Shown here piece by piece: positions 44,101-54,015 of a stretch of DNA of 64,000 nt. Under the pieces are notes generated by a model that saw only the letters and a program-made list of their open reading frames with translations, was not told where the DNA came from and did not search any database. The first letter of the stretch is position 1. The number at the start of each line of letters is the position of its first letter. The DNA comes from Gari tellinella (Eukaryota; Mollusca; Bivalvia; Cardiida; Psammobiidae), in assembly GCA_922989275.2 (NCBI GenBank), contig OV277864.1:2604001-2668000 (forward strand). Direction: 5' to 3'. Made by a program: the position numbers and the translations under genes.

Positions 44101-44232
44101 ACTACAATGGACAATATTTTTTTCTGTTCCAGTAAACGCGTTTATTCTGAAACAACTATTTCAAATTACAAACAGTTTGGAATCAGACCAAACGCCGGAT
44201 AACGCGGCTTCTGATTAGGCTCCAAACTGTAA
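44101..44232 (+). mobile_element. family A left half (intron)
   Basis: TACAATGGACAATATTTTTT, CAGTAAACGCGTTTATTC, hairpin GACCAAACGCCGGATAACG; stops after CTCCAAACTGT. Confidence 0.72.
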
Positions 44233-44287
44233 GGAATGCCTGGTCAAAATTTCATTTTCGTTTTGTTTCATATTGAAGTTCCTATCA

Positions 44288-44354
44288 GCAAACAGTGTAG
44301 ACTCTGATCAGATTCCGCATGATGCGGCGTCTAATCAGAATCTAGACTGTTTGC
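44288..44354. repeat. type G solo hairpin (intron)
   Basis: GCAAACAGTGTAGACTCTGA, apex TCCGCATGATGCGGC, TCAGAATCTAGACTGTTTGC. Confidence 0.83.
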
Positions 44355-44469
44355 CTATGTCCCATATATGGGATCGTGGGCACAAATGAGTTAACACGGT
44401 TTTTGATCTGATCGAACGCCAATTTATAAGCACACGACCCTAAAAAAATTGTTTAAAATGAACAAAATT

Positions 44470-44680
44470 GTTGAAGCACAAAATCTTTACTTTTGTTAAA
44501 ACGCGTTTTTGCTGAAATAATTGTTTACATTGCAACCAGTTTTGAGCCATATCAGACCAGACCAGGCTCCAAAGTGCCACTCTTTTAAAATAAAAATCAT
44601 TTCAGTAAAGTATGACGAAGTATCTACATGTTATTGCAGTATTGACACTGGGACGAGTAACGTCTTCCTCGCCCACTGTA
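44470..44680 (+). mobile_element. family A relic (intron)
   Basis: AAACGCGTTTTTGCTG, CAGTTTTGAGCCATATCAGA, ACCAGGCTCCAAAG (apex lost), TCCTCGCCCACTGTA. Ends 61 bp before the 110-bp exon. Confidence 0.68.
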
Positions 44681-44741
44681 ACTTTGGAGGAATAATGTGT
44701 TCTCCCTTGTATTTTGTTAATTATTTAGCAATTTGTTTCAG

Positions 44742-44851
44742 GAATGGATGGACTCTCGACTACGCTGGGATGCCGCTTTATTTGGTGGAATTGAAATGAC
44801 CCACATTCCATCGGTGGATCTATGGAGACCAGACATCACCTTATATAACAA
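44742..44851 (+). CDS. nAChR alpha-type subunit, 110-bp exon
   Basis: Continues the receptor ligand-binding domain with 36 full codons plus two bases. It contains EWMDSRLRWD (the loop D tryptophan region) and WRPDITLYN (loop A), then splits an Asn codon with the next exon to give the family motif YNNADG, whose Tyr is a ligand-pocket residue. The acceptor TTTCAG ends at 44741 and the donor is GTAATT. The 110-bp length is that of the fourth coding exon in this family. The introns on both sides hold degraded family A copies, one ending about 61 bp before the acceptor. Partial protein residues 16-52, counted from the first exon found. Confidence 0.95.
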
Positions 44852-45142
44852 GTAATTTCATACATGTACCAACCTTTATCAAGGCAGTCAATGATTTTGT
44901 CTACAGGTTTAGTCGTCTAAGGCAGTTCTAATATTCGATTTTCGTGCACCTGTCTTGGGATTGTTTAAAAGCGGTACCACCAGTGTATCAAACAGTTTGG
45001 AAACCTTTTTAATAGCCGTATTACTCGTTGTCTAATACGAATCAAAACTGCCTTCTATAGTTATTGCATAAAACATTCGTAGCCTCGTGTAGCCAACGTA
45101 CCTTATAATCGTACTCCTCTATCTTATCTCTTATTTTGTACT

Positions 45143-45504
45143 ACAGTGCTCCCTCCCTATAACGACCCCCTAACAACGACACCTTCTTAAAACGACCCTT
45201 GTCGCAGTTCTCTAAACAGGACAACAATGTCTAACGCTTTACTGTTGCAATATCGTCAGCTTAAAATTGTCGTCTGCTGTTTTTCTCAAAGTGACAAATA
45301 GACATTTTGACAGAAAATTAATTAACGACGAGTGACAAACAGCTTGAATCCAGACCAGACGCCGCATTTCGTGTTTCGCGACGTCTGATCTGGATTCAAA
45401 CTGTTTGCAAATGTAAGCCAAGTTCCCTCCATATAACGACTCCTCCGATTAACGCGTACAATATTGTCTCACATTGGATGTCGTTGCAGAGAGGGAACGC
45501 TGTA
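45143..45504 (-). mobile_element. family B MITE, complete (intron)
   Basis: CTACAGTGCTCCCTCCCTAT to GAGAGGGAACGCTGTAG, the clearest pair of family B ends. Hairpin 45336-45410 with a slightly widened apex (CGCATTTCGTGTTTCGCGA). Confidence 0.9.
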
Positions 45505-45629
45505 GTAAAAATAGATCTGGCGGTAAAGGTATATTATTAAATGATGTTCCTTACACATCTTTACAGCCATATAGTGTGACAGGTCATAATCATCATGTTT
45601 TCTAGACCATTAGCTCTTGAGAAAATGTA

Positions 45630-45845
45630 TACAGTTGAGAAGACGTTACTCGTCCCTGTTTAACATAACCTAAATCAAACGCACTGCAATATAATGCAGA
45701 AATGGCATCATCTTTGACATTCTCACAATTTACTGTTATGTGAGTGACGAACAGATTTGATCTTGATCTGCCTCCAAACTGCTTGCGATCGAAATTATTG
45801 TTTTAGCATGATTTCGTTTATTGAAGAGAAAAATCCTCTTCTGTA
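45630..45845 (-). mobile_element. family A MITE, hairpin mostly lost (intron)
   Basis: TACAGTTGAGAAGACGTTAC, AACAGATTTGATCTTGATCT, GCCTCCAAACTGCTTGC, CCTCTTCTGTA. Confidence 0.7.
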
Positions 45846-45971
45846 TAAGGCTAGTTATAGGACAGTGTTCTGAAAGTTTACGGCTGTCTCAGACATGTCA
45901 ACAGTTTGACATATGTAGGTTAAAAGAAGCATAACAACATTATCAGTCATTTTTGTATTCTTGCTTCTGTA

Positions 45972-46318
45972 CAGTTGGAAAGACGTTATCATCCCCACCT
46001 CTCCACGATTTCACGAAGCGAATCACAAAATCGAACAATGTAGAAAAATACAAGTTTTTGAGAATTTTGACGTTTCATGTTAATTTGCACTGAAATCAGT
46101 TTGAAACCTTATTAGATGCACGGTTAGTCGGTGTCTGATGCTGGCTCCAAGCTGTAAGCCATTCACATACAGTTTTTGATTGTCATCTTACATTATACTA
46201 ACCTTTTTCTTTTATACAATCAGTTAGGTTTCGTTTTAGTGGTCGTAATAGAGAGGTTTATATGTACTTGATTTGCACAAACGCGTTTATTGAGACAGAA
46301 TATCGTCTTTCTCACTGT
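45972..46318 (-). mobile_element. family A MITE with a family C end inside (intron)
   Basis: TACAGTTGGAAAGACGTTAT to TCTTTCTCACTGTA; between hairpin and right end lies TTTTAGTGGTCGTAATAGAG, AGGTTTA, the right terminus of family C. Confidence 0.7.
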
Positions 46319-46518
46319 AATACCTTGTTTTACCTTTTTTTTTTTTAAATATTGAATTGCTGTCTACTTCAAACTTGTCATTTGAACTGTTTTAAAGCTT
46401 TAAATTTGTGCTTTAAGATGCATTGGACAGAAGGGGTGTTTATTGTCAACACGCCCTATTGACTTTTAATATGGTTGCTGATTTGGACATGTTTGATTGC
46501 AATTGTGGTCAAGCCACC

Positions 46519-46666
46519 TTACCCTGCCCGCAGTCATGACGTCATCTGCTTTGAGCAATTATAAGTTTTGATACTGATCATACACCGATTTACTTTGCGT
46601 TTTATAAAAATACCAAGCGGTTGGCAAATAACCATTGTATTTGGGGTAAGGCAGTGATTTGCTTAA
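46519..46666 (+). mobile_element. family E relic (intron)
   Basis: TTACCCTGCCCGCAGTCATG, ACGTCATCTGC, TTGGCAAATAACCATTGTAT, TTGGGGTAAGGCAGTG; hairpin heavily worn. Confidence 0.62.
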
Positions 46667-47270
46667 GAACGGATAGGGTTATAAACTGCACTTTGCGTAT
46701 TCGTTTGAATGGTAGCAACTCACACGATTGTCTATACAGGAGAGTAGAAACATTACAATAGTTCGCACAGACACCCGTATTTAGGGAGATGACGTTCTTA
46801 ATAACATTTTAAGGACAACGAAAGAGCCTGTTAAAGTGTTCTGCTTTATTGTGGTAATGCTTTAAACTGACACCTATTTTACATCAAACACAAGTACTAT
46901 TTTGACTAGTTCTAAAAGAGAGACCTTACTGTTTCTGGTATGAATATTTATAGACAATATTTATCATACCTCCACCTCAGTGTGCCATCTAAACCCACTG
47001 TGGAGCACTAGAACCAGACAAGACCATTTATAAATCTGCCAGCATACTGCATAAACGTCTCCTTTATATGTACCGAAAGTGTTATATATAAAATTATACA
47101 AATTTGACCCGCAATATGGCAAATTAACAATTTGGTCAAGCAATCTAAACCATGGAAACTGACAGCCGGAATATTAAGTTCAATGTTTCCAATAGACAAA
47201 ACAGAAACAGTTGTACATGTATAAAGGTACAACCCCTCCTGAACGACCATCAAATATTGAATAATGAGGA
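46667..47270. other. intron sequence, no confident feature
   Basis: A family C-like trace (AAAGAGCCTG, TTCTGCTTTATTGTGGTAAT) at about 46818-46880; nothing more. Confidence 0.35.
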
Positions 47271-47480
47271 TACAGTAAAACCTCTCTATAACGGTCACTA
47301 AAGTGTGCTAACTTATTAGTTGTTTTTGACAGGTGACTGCTTAAAGCATGGTGACAGTAAAACAGAAAGCTCCTGTAGGAGCTTTCTGTTTTACTGTCAC
47401 CTTGCTTTAAGCTGTCACCTGTCATTTAAACAACCAAATAGTGCTCGTTTTAGTGGCCGTTATAGAGAGGTTTTACTGTA
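47271..47480. mobile_element. family C MITE, complete (intron)
   Basis: TACAGTAAAACCTCTCTATA to TAGAGAGGTTTTACTGTA. Hairpin arms GCTTAAAGCATGGTGACAG / CTGTCACCTTGCTTTAAGC, apex AGCTCCTGTAGGAGCT. Confidence 0.93.
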
Positions 47481-47501
47481 CATGTATTTAGTAAAAGTTG
47501 G

Positions 47502-47640
47502 TACAGTGGAGAAGACGTTATTCTTTCAAGTTTGAACGCAAACTGAAGACAAAAGCATTGCAAAAAAAACGTAAAAAAGGACAGCATATTGACAATTCTG
47601 ACTACATATTTCCATGTTAATCTGAGTGGTAAACTGCTTT
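47502..47640 (-). mobile_element. family A left half (intron)
   Basis: TACAGTGGAGAAGACGTTAT through TTAATCTGAGTGGTAAACTG, stopping just as the hairpin begins. Confidence 0.78.
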
Positions 47641-47938
47641 ACACAATGTACGATCGATTTAAGCGAGTTCGAAGTATCGGGTTTCGACTGTTTTAGATCC
47701 ATCCCTGATGTGAACGCACTTTAAAGGTTACGAGTCTTCTTGTCAATACAAACTACATGTAATACACACGTACAAACATACAGCATATATGGCGGTGAAG
47801 TTTGACCATGAACGGGTTTATACATGTAGACATTTGCGGCACAACAGTTACATAAAAATACTTACACAGCCATCTGATTGTATTTACTAGATCTACGTTA
47901 AATTAACCTTTTTCATGATAAAAGGTATCGTTATATGT

Positions 47939-48142
47939 GTACCCCTTCACCGCCATATTGTCGTCCGATTCAATATTGTTGTTTGCAAGATCGTTCCAAA
48001 GCTAGATGCAAGGTGGTATAACTGACGTAATTTAAAAACAAGTATCAAACAGCTTTCATCCTGATCAGACGCCGCGTCTGATCAGGATCAATACATTGTT
48101 TGCAAATGCGTTTTATGACGTCATTGAGAGTGAAAAGGTTAA
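47939..48142 (+). mobile_element. family F MITE (intron)
   Basis: TACCCCTTCACCGCCATATT, GTCGTCCGATTCAATATTG, hairpin AACAGCTTTCATCCTGATCA with apex GACGCCGCGTCTGATCAGG (shortened), GAGAGTGAAAAGGTTAA. Ends 57 bp before the 181-bp exon. Confidence 0.85.
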
Positions 48143-48199
48143 AGCAGTTTTTTGTCTGTCTGTACTCTGTATTTATTAACTTACATTTTATCCTTCTAG

Positions 48200-48380
48200 T
48201 GCTGACGGGAATTTTGTGGTGACTTTGATGACAAAGGCCTCCGTTTTCTCTACTGGGCTTATTGTGTGGGAGCCACCGGCCATCTACAAGACCTACTGTC
48301 CAATCAACGTCGAGTTCTTCCCATTTGACCAGCAGGAATGTTTCATGAAGTTTGGCTCATGGACGTATGATGGACACGAA
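48200..48380 (+). CDS. nAChR alpha-type subunit, 181-bp exon with the Cys-loop
   Basis: The first base completes the split Asn codon; the remaining 60 codons give ADGNF, then a Cys-loop of two cysteines separated by exactly 13 residues ([13 protein letters not shown]), the signature of the pLGIC family, at partial-protein residues 85 and 99. Loop B follows as SWTYDG, with the cation-pi Trp at about residue 106. Acceptor CTTCTAG ends at 48199 and donor GTGAGT starts at 48381. The intron before it is 3.3 kb and carries at least six MITEs, one (family F) ending about 57 bp before the acceptor. No frameshift or stop is present, so the exon looks functional. Confidence 0.96.
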
Positions 48381-48999
48381 GTGAGTATTATTTTATATAA
48401 AAATAAATAAATATATTTATAAAATAAATTGTATTCGATGCTTATTTCATTACAAACATGAAAGATGTATAAACCTCATGAACACGTGAACATTTCTATA
48501 TTACCTTTACTCGGCATTTAGCTACAACTTACTTAAACATCTGCAAACATTAATAGTAATTAGCTTTTAACATGAATTTGGTTTTCCTGATGACAAACAC
48601 TCATAATTATACTAGACCTTGCATGTAACTCATCGATCCGATTTCTTTAATATTAGTCAACATGCCTTAAAGTAGTTCCGCTTTAATGACAACTAACACT
48701 CTAACAGGAATGTCACTGAATTGATAATATAGTTAATTTTGATTTGAACAAAATCGTGTTCAAACAGATCAAAATGAAAGTCTTATGCAGAATAAACCGA
48801 CCTTTTCAATGGAATACAAATAGGGAATAACAAAAAGGCGTGGATAGTGCAAAAAGTAAACTATTTAGATGCGTTTATCTATGTCAGCATTGACTTAAAT
48901 TGTAGTCCATGCATGCTAAATTGTCCAAAATCTTTGCAACTCAGATGAAAATAAATAATTAATACTATCAAGTCCCTGTAAATTTCTGTATTTTATTAC
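48381..48999 (+). other. intron sequence, no confident feature
   Basis: Between the 181-bp exon and a family C relic; AT-rich, nothing recognised. Confidence 0.45.
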
Positions 49000-49182
49000 A
49001 TCTATAACGACCACTTGATTGTGTTATGTAGTAGGTATTTAAGACTGTTTGACTGCTTAGAGCAATGTGGCAGTAATACAGAAAGATCCATTAGGAACTT
49101 ACCTTGCTTTAAGCTGTAACCTGTTTTTATACAATCAATTAGCCTTCGTTTCAGTAGTCGTAATAGAGAGGTTTTACAGTGA
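49000..49182. mobile_element. family C relic (intron)
   Basis: TCTATAACGACCACTTGATT, CTGCTTAGAGCAATGTGGCA, apex worn, CCTTGCTTTAAGCTGTAACC, GTAATAGAGAGGTTTTACAG. Ends 47 bp before the 810-bp exon. Confidence 0.75.
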
Positions 49183-49229
49183 TTTCATTTTAAAAAATGA
49201 AACAAGGTATCCACCCTTGCAATTTGTAG

Positions 49230-50039
49230 GTTGATCTTCAACATGTGGCGGAGGAACGTGGCATCATGGTTGGCAACCAGATGGTCATACCCAAAGGTGT
49301 AGATCTCTGTGACTATTACCAGAATGTAGAGTGGGACATCATCAATGTGACGGCCAGGAGAAAAGAGAAGTTTTACCCCTGCTGCCCGGAGCCCTATCCT
49401 GACATCACATTCAACATTACCATCCGCCGCCGTACTCTATTCTACACCATCAATCTCATCATGCCATGTATCGCCATCTCCTGTCTCACTGTCCTTGTTT
49501 TCTATCTGCCAAGTGATTCGGGAGAGAAGATAACCCTGTCCATATCCATACTACTCGCACTGACTGTGTTCTTCTTGCTGTTGTCTGATATAAACCCACC
49601 GACATCTCTTGTGATACCGTTAATAGGGAAATATTTGCTGTTTACAATGATTGTGGTGACAATGTCTATATTTTTGACAGTAACTACCCTAAGTGTTCAT
49701 TTCCGATCTCCAGCCACACACGAAATGTCTCCGTGGATAAAAAGAGTATTTACGGAAATACTTCCAAGGGCGTTGTGTATGAGGAGACCTGTGAAAAAGA
49801 CTCAAGTGTCAGTGAGGACTGTGAATGGTATAGAAATGAGAGACGTGTCCTTAGAAACACATGTATTTACACCGTCATATGCCCAACGATCGTCCCCAAC
49901 TTACGAGAATCTAAGAAGAAGACCCGGTAATCAGCGCATACATGATGATCTTTCAAGATACCCGAAAGAAATAAGAGAGTCTCTGAAAGGTGTAAAATTT
50001 ATAGCAGAGCATTTAAAGAAAGAGGATGAAGAAAAATCG
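49230..50039 (+). CDS. nAChR alpha-type subunit, 810-bp exon: loop C, TM1-TM3 and cytoplasmic loop
   Basis: 270 codons in phase 0, acceptor TTTGTAG, donor GTTAGT. It begins VDLQHV and carries loop C as [11 protein letters not shown]. The vicinal cysteines (about residues 163-164) mark an alpha-type, agonist-binding subunit. Two N-glycosylation sequons (NVT, NIT) precede TM1. TM1 follows [17 protein letters not shown]2 starts at GEK with Glu at -1', Leu at 9', Val at 13' and Asp at 20' (Glu is more usual), a pattern expected for a cation channel. TM3 is around [11 protein letters not shown]. The cytoplasmic loop is about 110 residues, basic, ending in the MA helix [17 protein letters not shown] family C relic ends about 47 bp before the acceptor. 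In animals such subunits assemble as pentamers; partners cannot be inferred here. Confidence 0.97.
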
Positions 50040-50516
50040 GTTAGTATTACATGTACATGATATAACTATTTATCCTTGTATAATGCACCACAATATAGAT
50101 CAAAATAAACAGTTTTTGTGTCAAGGTATTATGTGTAAAGCTTAACATCCATAGTTCGCATATGATGCAGTCTAACGATATTTAGATGAAGTATGTGTAA
50201 TAATTAGTATTTGAGTCTCGTTGAATAATCACTGATACATGTTATGTTTTGAACAGTATGAGCATACACCGTAATAATTGGTCGTTTAGCCACTTAGCCT
50301 TTAGTTTGTTATCGTGTTTTTGACAAGTGCTTAATTACAGTACGTTGAAACCGTAGTAAAGGAAACACGTTATGAAAGAGTTTTCGTTTTTTTTAGAAAT
50401 TGATTTAATCATCTATCAACAAAAATGGTACTTAAACGAAACATGAAGGAAGCAAGAAAACTCAATCTTATTAGAACTAGATAAAGTCGTCTCAAGACAC
50501 CAACATGAGTGGACTG
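50040..50516 (+). other. intron sequence, no confident feature
   Basis: Start of the last intron; nothing recognised. Confidence 0.45.
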
Positions 50517-50775
50517 CTTAACCCTTATTCTGCGGTGATATCGTCTAGTTTACAGACCTTATTAACCCATAGCCTGCCACTCACGACTATAGCTCCATAT
50601 GCAAACAGCTTGGATCCGGATGAGACGCCGAGTAACTCGGCGTCTCATCCGGATCCAAGCTGTTTGACACTCGGACAACATTTTCAGCAATTTTGAGCAA
50701 CTTTGAAGCACTTTGAAACTTGAAGCAGACGAGAAATATAGCAGACGACAATTTATTTGGCGGGCTAAGGGTTAA
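50517..50775. mobile_element. TTAA MITE with perfect hairpin (intron, E/F-like)
   Basis: TTAACCCTTATTCTGCGGTG to GGGCTAAGGGTTAA. Hairpin 50600-50668 arms CAAACAGCTTGGATCCGGAT / ATCCGGATCCAAGCTGTTTG, apex GCCGAGTAACTCGGC, perfect. Confidence 0.85.
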
Positions 50776-50818
50776 ATTCAGTTTTATACTTTGTTTAGGT
50801 AAAGCAACCGTAATACCG

Positions 50819-50888
50819 GTGTCAAACAGTTTGGATCCAGATCTGTTGCCGCGTTACACGACCCTTAATCTGCATCTAAACTGTTTGC
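50819..50888. repeat. type 1 hairpin, worn apex (intron)
   Basis: GTGTCAAACAGTTTGGATCC, TCTGTTGCCGCGTTACACG, GCATCTAAACTGTTTGC. Followed at 50999-51035 by a family D left end (TTAACCCTTTACCCAATAGC). Confidence 0.68.
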
Positions 50889-51225
50889 AACAATCAGGAA
50901 AGTCGCGAGGCTTGATGGGTCTTGGACGGTATTCTAGATTGTGTATATATTTGTATAATACAGCTTTAATGCTAGCTGTGAAAAGATGCTTCAGTGTTTA
51001 ACCCTTTACCCAATAGCATGTTCTAGTTTTGTACCATCAACTAAGTGTCTTTTGCACAATCATTAAAGTGTCTTTTGCACCATCAACCAAGTGTCTACAA
51101 CACTAATCTTACATTAGTTTGGGTACTTGTATAAGCGAAACATTTCATATATCATATCAAAACAACCATTCGCTCATACATTGTAACACGGGCAGGTTTA
51201 AAGCACTTTATTGTGTTTGTTACAG

Positions 51226-51393
51226 GTTGAACAAGACTGGAATTACGTTGCCATGGTGATGGATAGACTGTTTCTGTTCATCTTTCTGACCGCCTGTGTG
51301 TGTGGTACTACCGGTATTTTCCTGAACGCGCCATCTCTATACGACCCTAGAGAAGCCATGTCTAAACATGATTTCAACTGCTCCCGTTTGTAA
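51226..51393 (+). CDS. nAChR alpha-type subunit, last coding exon: TM4 and stop
   Basis: 55 codons and TAA. Begins [20 protein letters not shown], continuous with the MA helix of the previous exon, then TM4 with [17 protein letters not shown] and a short extracellular tail ending in FNCSRL. Acceptor GTTACAG ends at 51225, phase 0. The tail contains an Asn-Cys-Ser near the end (not a standard sequon use with certainty). The five exons together give 437 residues without a stop, about 85-90 percent of a typical subunit. No AATAAA was seen in the first 300 bp after the stop, so the 3' end is undefined. Confidence 0.95.
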   Translation, partial: VEQDWNYVAMVMDRLFLFIFLTACVCGTTGIFLNAPSLYDPREAMSKHDFNCSRL

Positions 51394-51660
51394 AGACAAT
51401 CTCTACATTCTAGACATATAGTAAAGACATATCTATATGAACTTACACCACGTTTCATGTTAGGTGCACTTTCAACTAATCAATTTGGTGCAGTTATCTC
51501 TTTATATGTATATGTGAACATGTGCTTTCTTGTAGGGTTTTTATAGTTTTTACGATATTTTATTCAAAGAAAAGGATTGGACAACAAGCAAAGCATACAT
51601 GTACTACAATAGTCTGACTACAATTCAGACATGGTCTATACATGTACAACATATTATAGT
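51394..51660 (+). other. probable 3' UTR of the receptor gene
   Basis: Sequence after the stop codon up to the next recognisable repeat. AT-rich, no repeat-family match, no clear AATAAA. Extent is inferred only from the gap between the stop and the H-type hairpin at 51779. Confidence 0.35.
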
Positions 51661-51778
51661 TTCATAAAAATAGGAAACAGTGCCGACCCTACGAAATGCC
51701 ATAAAATGTGGTGAAACGCATGAAAGTAAATAAGTAAAGACGATATACCCGTAGTGATCCTGGGTCTTAGCAAACAGC

Positions 51779-51843
51779 GTAAACCTTGATCAGAATACTC
51801 CTGAGAGATCAGTCGGGACAGGTTCTACGTGTATACTGTTTGC
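51779..51843. repeat. degenerate type H hairpin
   Basis: AGCAAACAGCGTAAACC, TTGATCAGAATACTCCTGAG and GTTCTACGTGTATACTGTTTGC. Confidence 0.5.
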
Positions 51844-51895
51844 CATTCAGTTTGCACTTTTTGGACTAATAACCATAAACTTATTTGTCCAAATT

Positions 51896-52302
51896 TGCTT
51901 TTGGGATGGCAAACATTTTTTAGCCTGATAAAACGCCGACTTACCCGGCTTCAACTCTGGCTCTCAATTATTTGCAATGAACATAAGGTTATTAGCAACG
52001 GTAATACAGTAAATCCTCTCTATTACGACCACTAAATCGCGTTAATTATTAAGGTATCTGACAGGTGAATGCTTAAAGCAAGGTGACAGTAAAACAGAAA
52101 GCTCCTGTAGGAGCTTTCTGTTTTACTGTCATCATGCTTTAAGCTGTCGCCTGTCTTAAATACACTCAATTAGCCTTCTTTTAGTGTCCGTGATAGAGAG
52201 GTTTTACTGTAATTGTATCAGCAGAAATTCTTTTAACCATGATCATAATTGTTTCAGCACAAACAAGTTAAACTACAAAGAATAATGTCTTCCCCACTAT
52301 AG
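51896..52302 (-). mobile_element. family A relic interrupted by a family C copy
   Basis: Hairpin remnant (GGCAAACATTTTTTAGCC, GGCTCTCAATTATTTGC) before the family C element, and outer end (ATAATTGTTTCAGCACAAAC, GTCTTCCCCACTATA) after it. Confidence 0.65.
52015..52211. mobile_element. family C MITE, complete, nested
   Basis: TACAGTAAATCCTCTCTATT to GAGAGGTTTTACTGTA, hairpin apex AGCTCCTGTAGGAGCT. Lies inside a family A relic. Confidence 0.9.
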
Positions 52303-52467
52303 CAGGAACAGTTTCTTCAAGGTTGATTTGTAATCGTATTGCGGTTGTAATAGAACTAAAGTGGTAAAATCAATCACCTAAATTGGAGACTGTGTCTAAC
52401 AGTCACGAACGGAAGAAATGCGATATATGGCACAACAGCGTTATTTGTTAAGTCAAGCCTATATTAC

Positions 52468-52700
52468 AGGGGAAAAGACGTTATTTTATTTCCCAATAAA
52501 TGAATTTGTGCTTAAAGAGATATGTACATTTTAAGCGGTTCGGAACCAGCTCAGATGACCCAGCGTCCGATCAGGTTCCAAACTGCTTGCCACACAAATA
52601 ATTAAGCAATAACACTTTCCAAGAATTTGCTATTTTCTACATTTAATACTATTTCATTTGCTATCGGCGTGTATCGTTTGAACGGAAAATAAAAAATACA
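52468..52700 (+). mobile_element. family A relic
   Basis: ACAGGGGAAAAGACGTTATT, CAATAAATGAATTTGTGC, TCGGAACCAGCTCAGATG, CGATCAGGTTCCAAACTGC; right end lost. Confidence 0.65.
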
Positions 52701-52832
52701 AAAAAGAAACCATTAAGTCTTCTTTACTTTATAAAGAACGAACAAGAGCATTCAAATTTTGACAGCAGCATCCGGCCTGGCATGTGGTTTAATAGTATCT
52801 AAATCATTTCGGTAGCTTAGTGCAAATACTAA

Positions 52833-53030
52833 ACATTTAAACCTTACCCTGCGGATCGCAACCTTACTGGTATTTGCAAACAATTCGGATCAAGACCAGA
52901 CGCCGCGTGACTCGGCGGCTGATCTTGATCCAAGTTGTTTGTCAACAACTTTTAAGTTGATTCTATTTTAGAAAACAAAGACAATATTTAACAAATTTTG
53001 CAGACGACAAATTTGAAGCAGGCGATATTA
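52833..53030 (-). mobile_element. family F MITE joined to a family A half
   Basis: TTACCCTGCGGATCGC, hairpin 52875-52943 (apex GCCGCGTGACTCGGC), TTGCAGACGACAAATTTG, AAGCAGGCGATATTA; then straight into family A sequence. Confidence 0.7.
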
Positions 53031-53180
53031 CGGCGTCTGATCTGGCTCCAAACTGTTTGCTACCCAGCTTAAAGTCAATGGTCAGAATTGTCAAAAAGAT
53101 GTTATTTACTACATTGTAGTGTTTTGCATTTGCGTTTCGTTTGCGATTAAACGGGAAAGAATAACGGTTTCTCCACTGTA
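53031..53180 (+). mobile_element. family A right half
   Basis: Begins at the hairpin apex side (CGGCGTCTGATCTGGCTCC), GTTTCGTTTGCGATTAAACG, ends GGTTTCTCCACTGTA. Confidence 0.82.
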
Positions 53181-53696
53181 TATGATCTAAACATACAGAT
53201 TGAATACTGATGATATAACAAGGTACTCGAAGTCCCATTAGAATCCAAACTGGTTGATACTTTGATTACATAGAAATACTTGAGAAGTACAAAGCATCTG
53301 TGTGTCCATTGCTTGTGAATACTTTTATAGAGGAAAATACTTCGGGTAATACTTCATTCACTATTGAAACTTCAAATATTAACTCCTAGCTTGCATAGGA
53401 CTAAATCATGCACTCACCAAAAGTACTGTTCGTAAACTACGAGTACACTATTCTCCAGGTTTAATAGTTTAAAGAATAAAGGGTCCAAAATAGTAATGAA
53501 ACCTTTTAACATAAATGCACAATAACGTAGTTAGCAAATCAATGAGAATTGATGCATAATGGATGAGTTGCTTCAATCCATTTGTCGAATGATTTAATGT
53601 GCATACATTTACATAAATGGGGTGACAAGATGACACATGTGAAATAACACATGACCCAAAGTGTTTTGCAGAATTTCCATACTGAAGTTTAAATGG
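53181..53696. other. no confident feature
   Basis: Unassigned AT-rich sequence; an open frame running through here into the next MITE has no family features. Confidence 0.4.
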
Positions 53697-53922
53697 AGCA
53701 GAGTGGAACATGTTATTCATTCTCAATAAATGCGATTTTGCCAGACGACAATAATTAATACGATCATTGCAAAATGTTCGGGTGTGATCATACGCCGAGT
53801 TACCCAGCGTCTGATAAGACTCCAAACAGTTTCAGCAATTATTTTAATATCTGCTATTCCTTGCATTGCGTTTACGTTTAGTTTCGTTTAAACAGGATAG
53901 AAAACGCCTTCTTCACTGCAGC
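53697..53922 (+). mobile_element. family A MITE, diverged
   Basis: GCAGAGTGGAACATGTTATT, CAATAAATGCG, CATACGCCGAGTTACCC, AGCGTCTGATAAGACTCC, CGCCTTCTTCACTGC. Confidence 0.7.
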
Positions 53923-54015
53923 GTGTACATGTCGAATGTTAAATGATCATAATTATTTTTGAACGATTTGACCCTAACCAAAACTCAAGTAGATCTATGT
54001 ATGTGATGTCATGAT

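Noticed and set aside
53469..53825. 118-residue minus-strand open frame
   Set aside because: Runs from unassigned sequence into a family A copy; composition and lack of motifs suggest chance.
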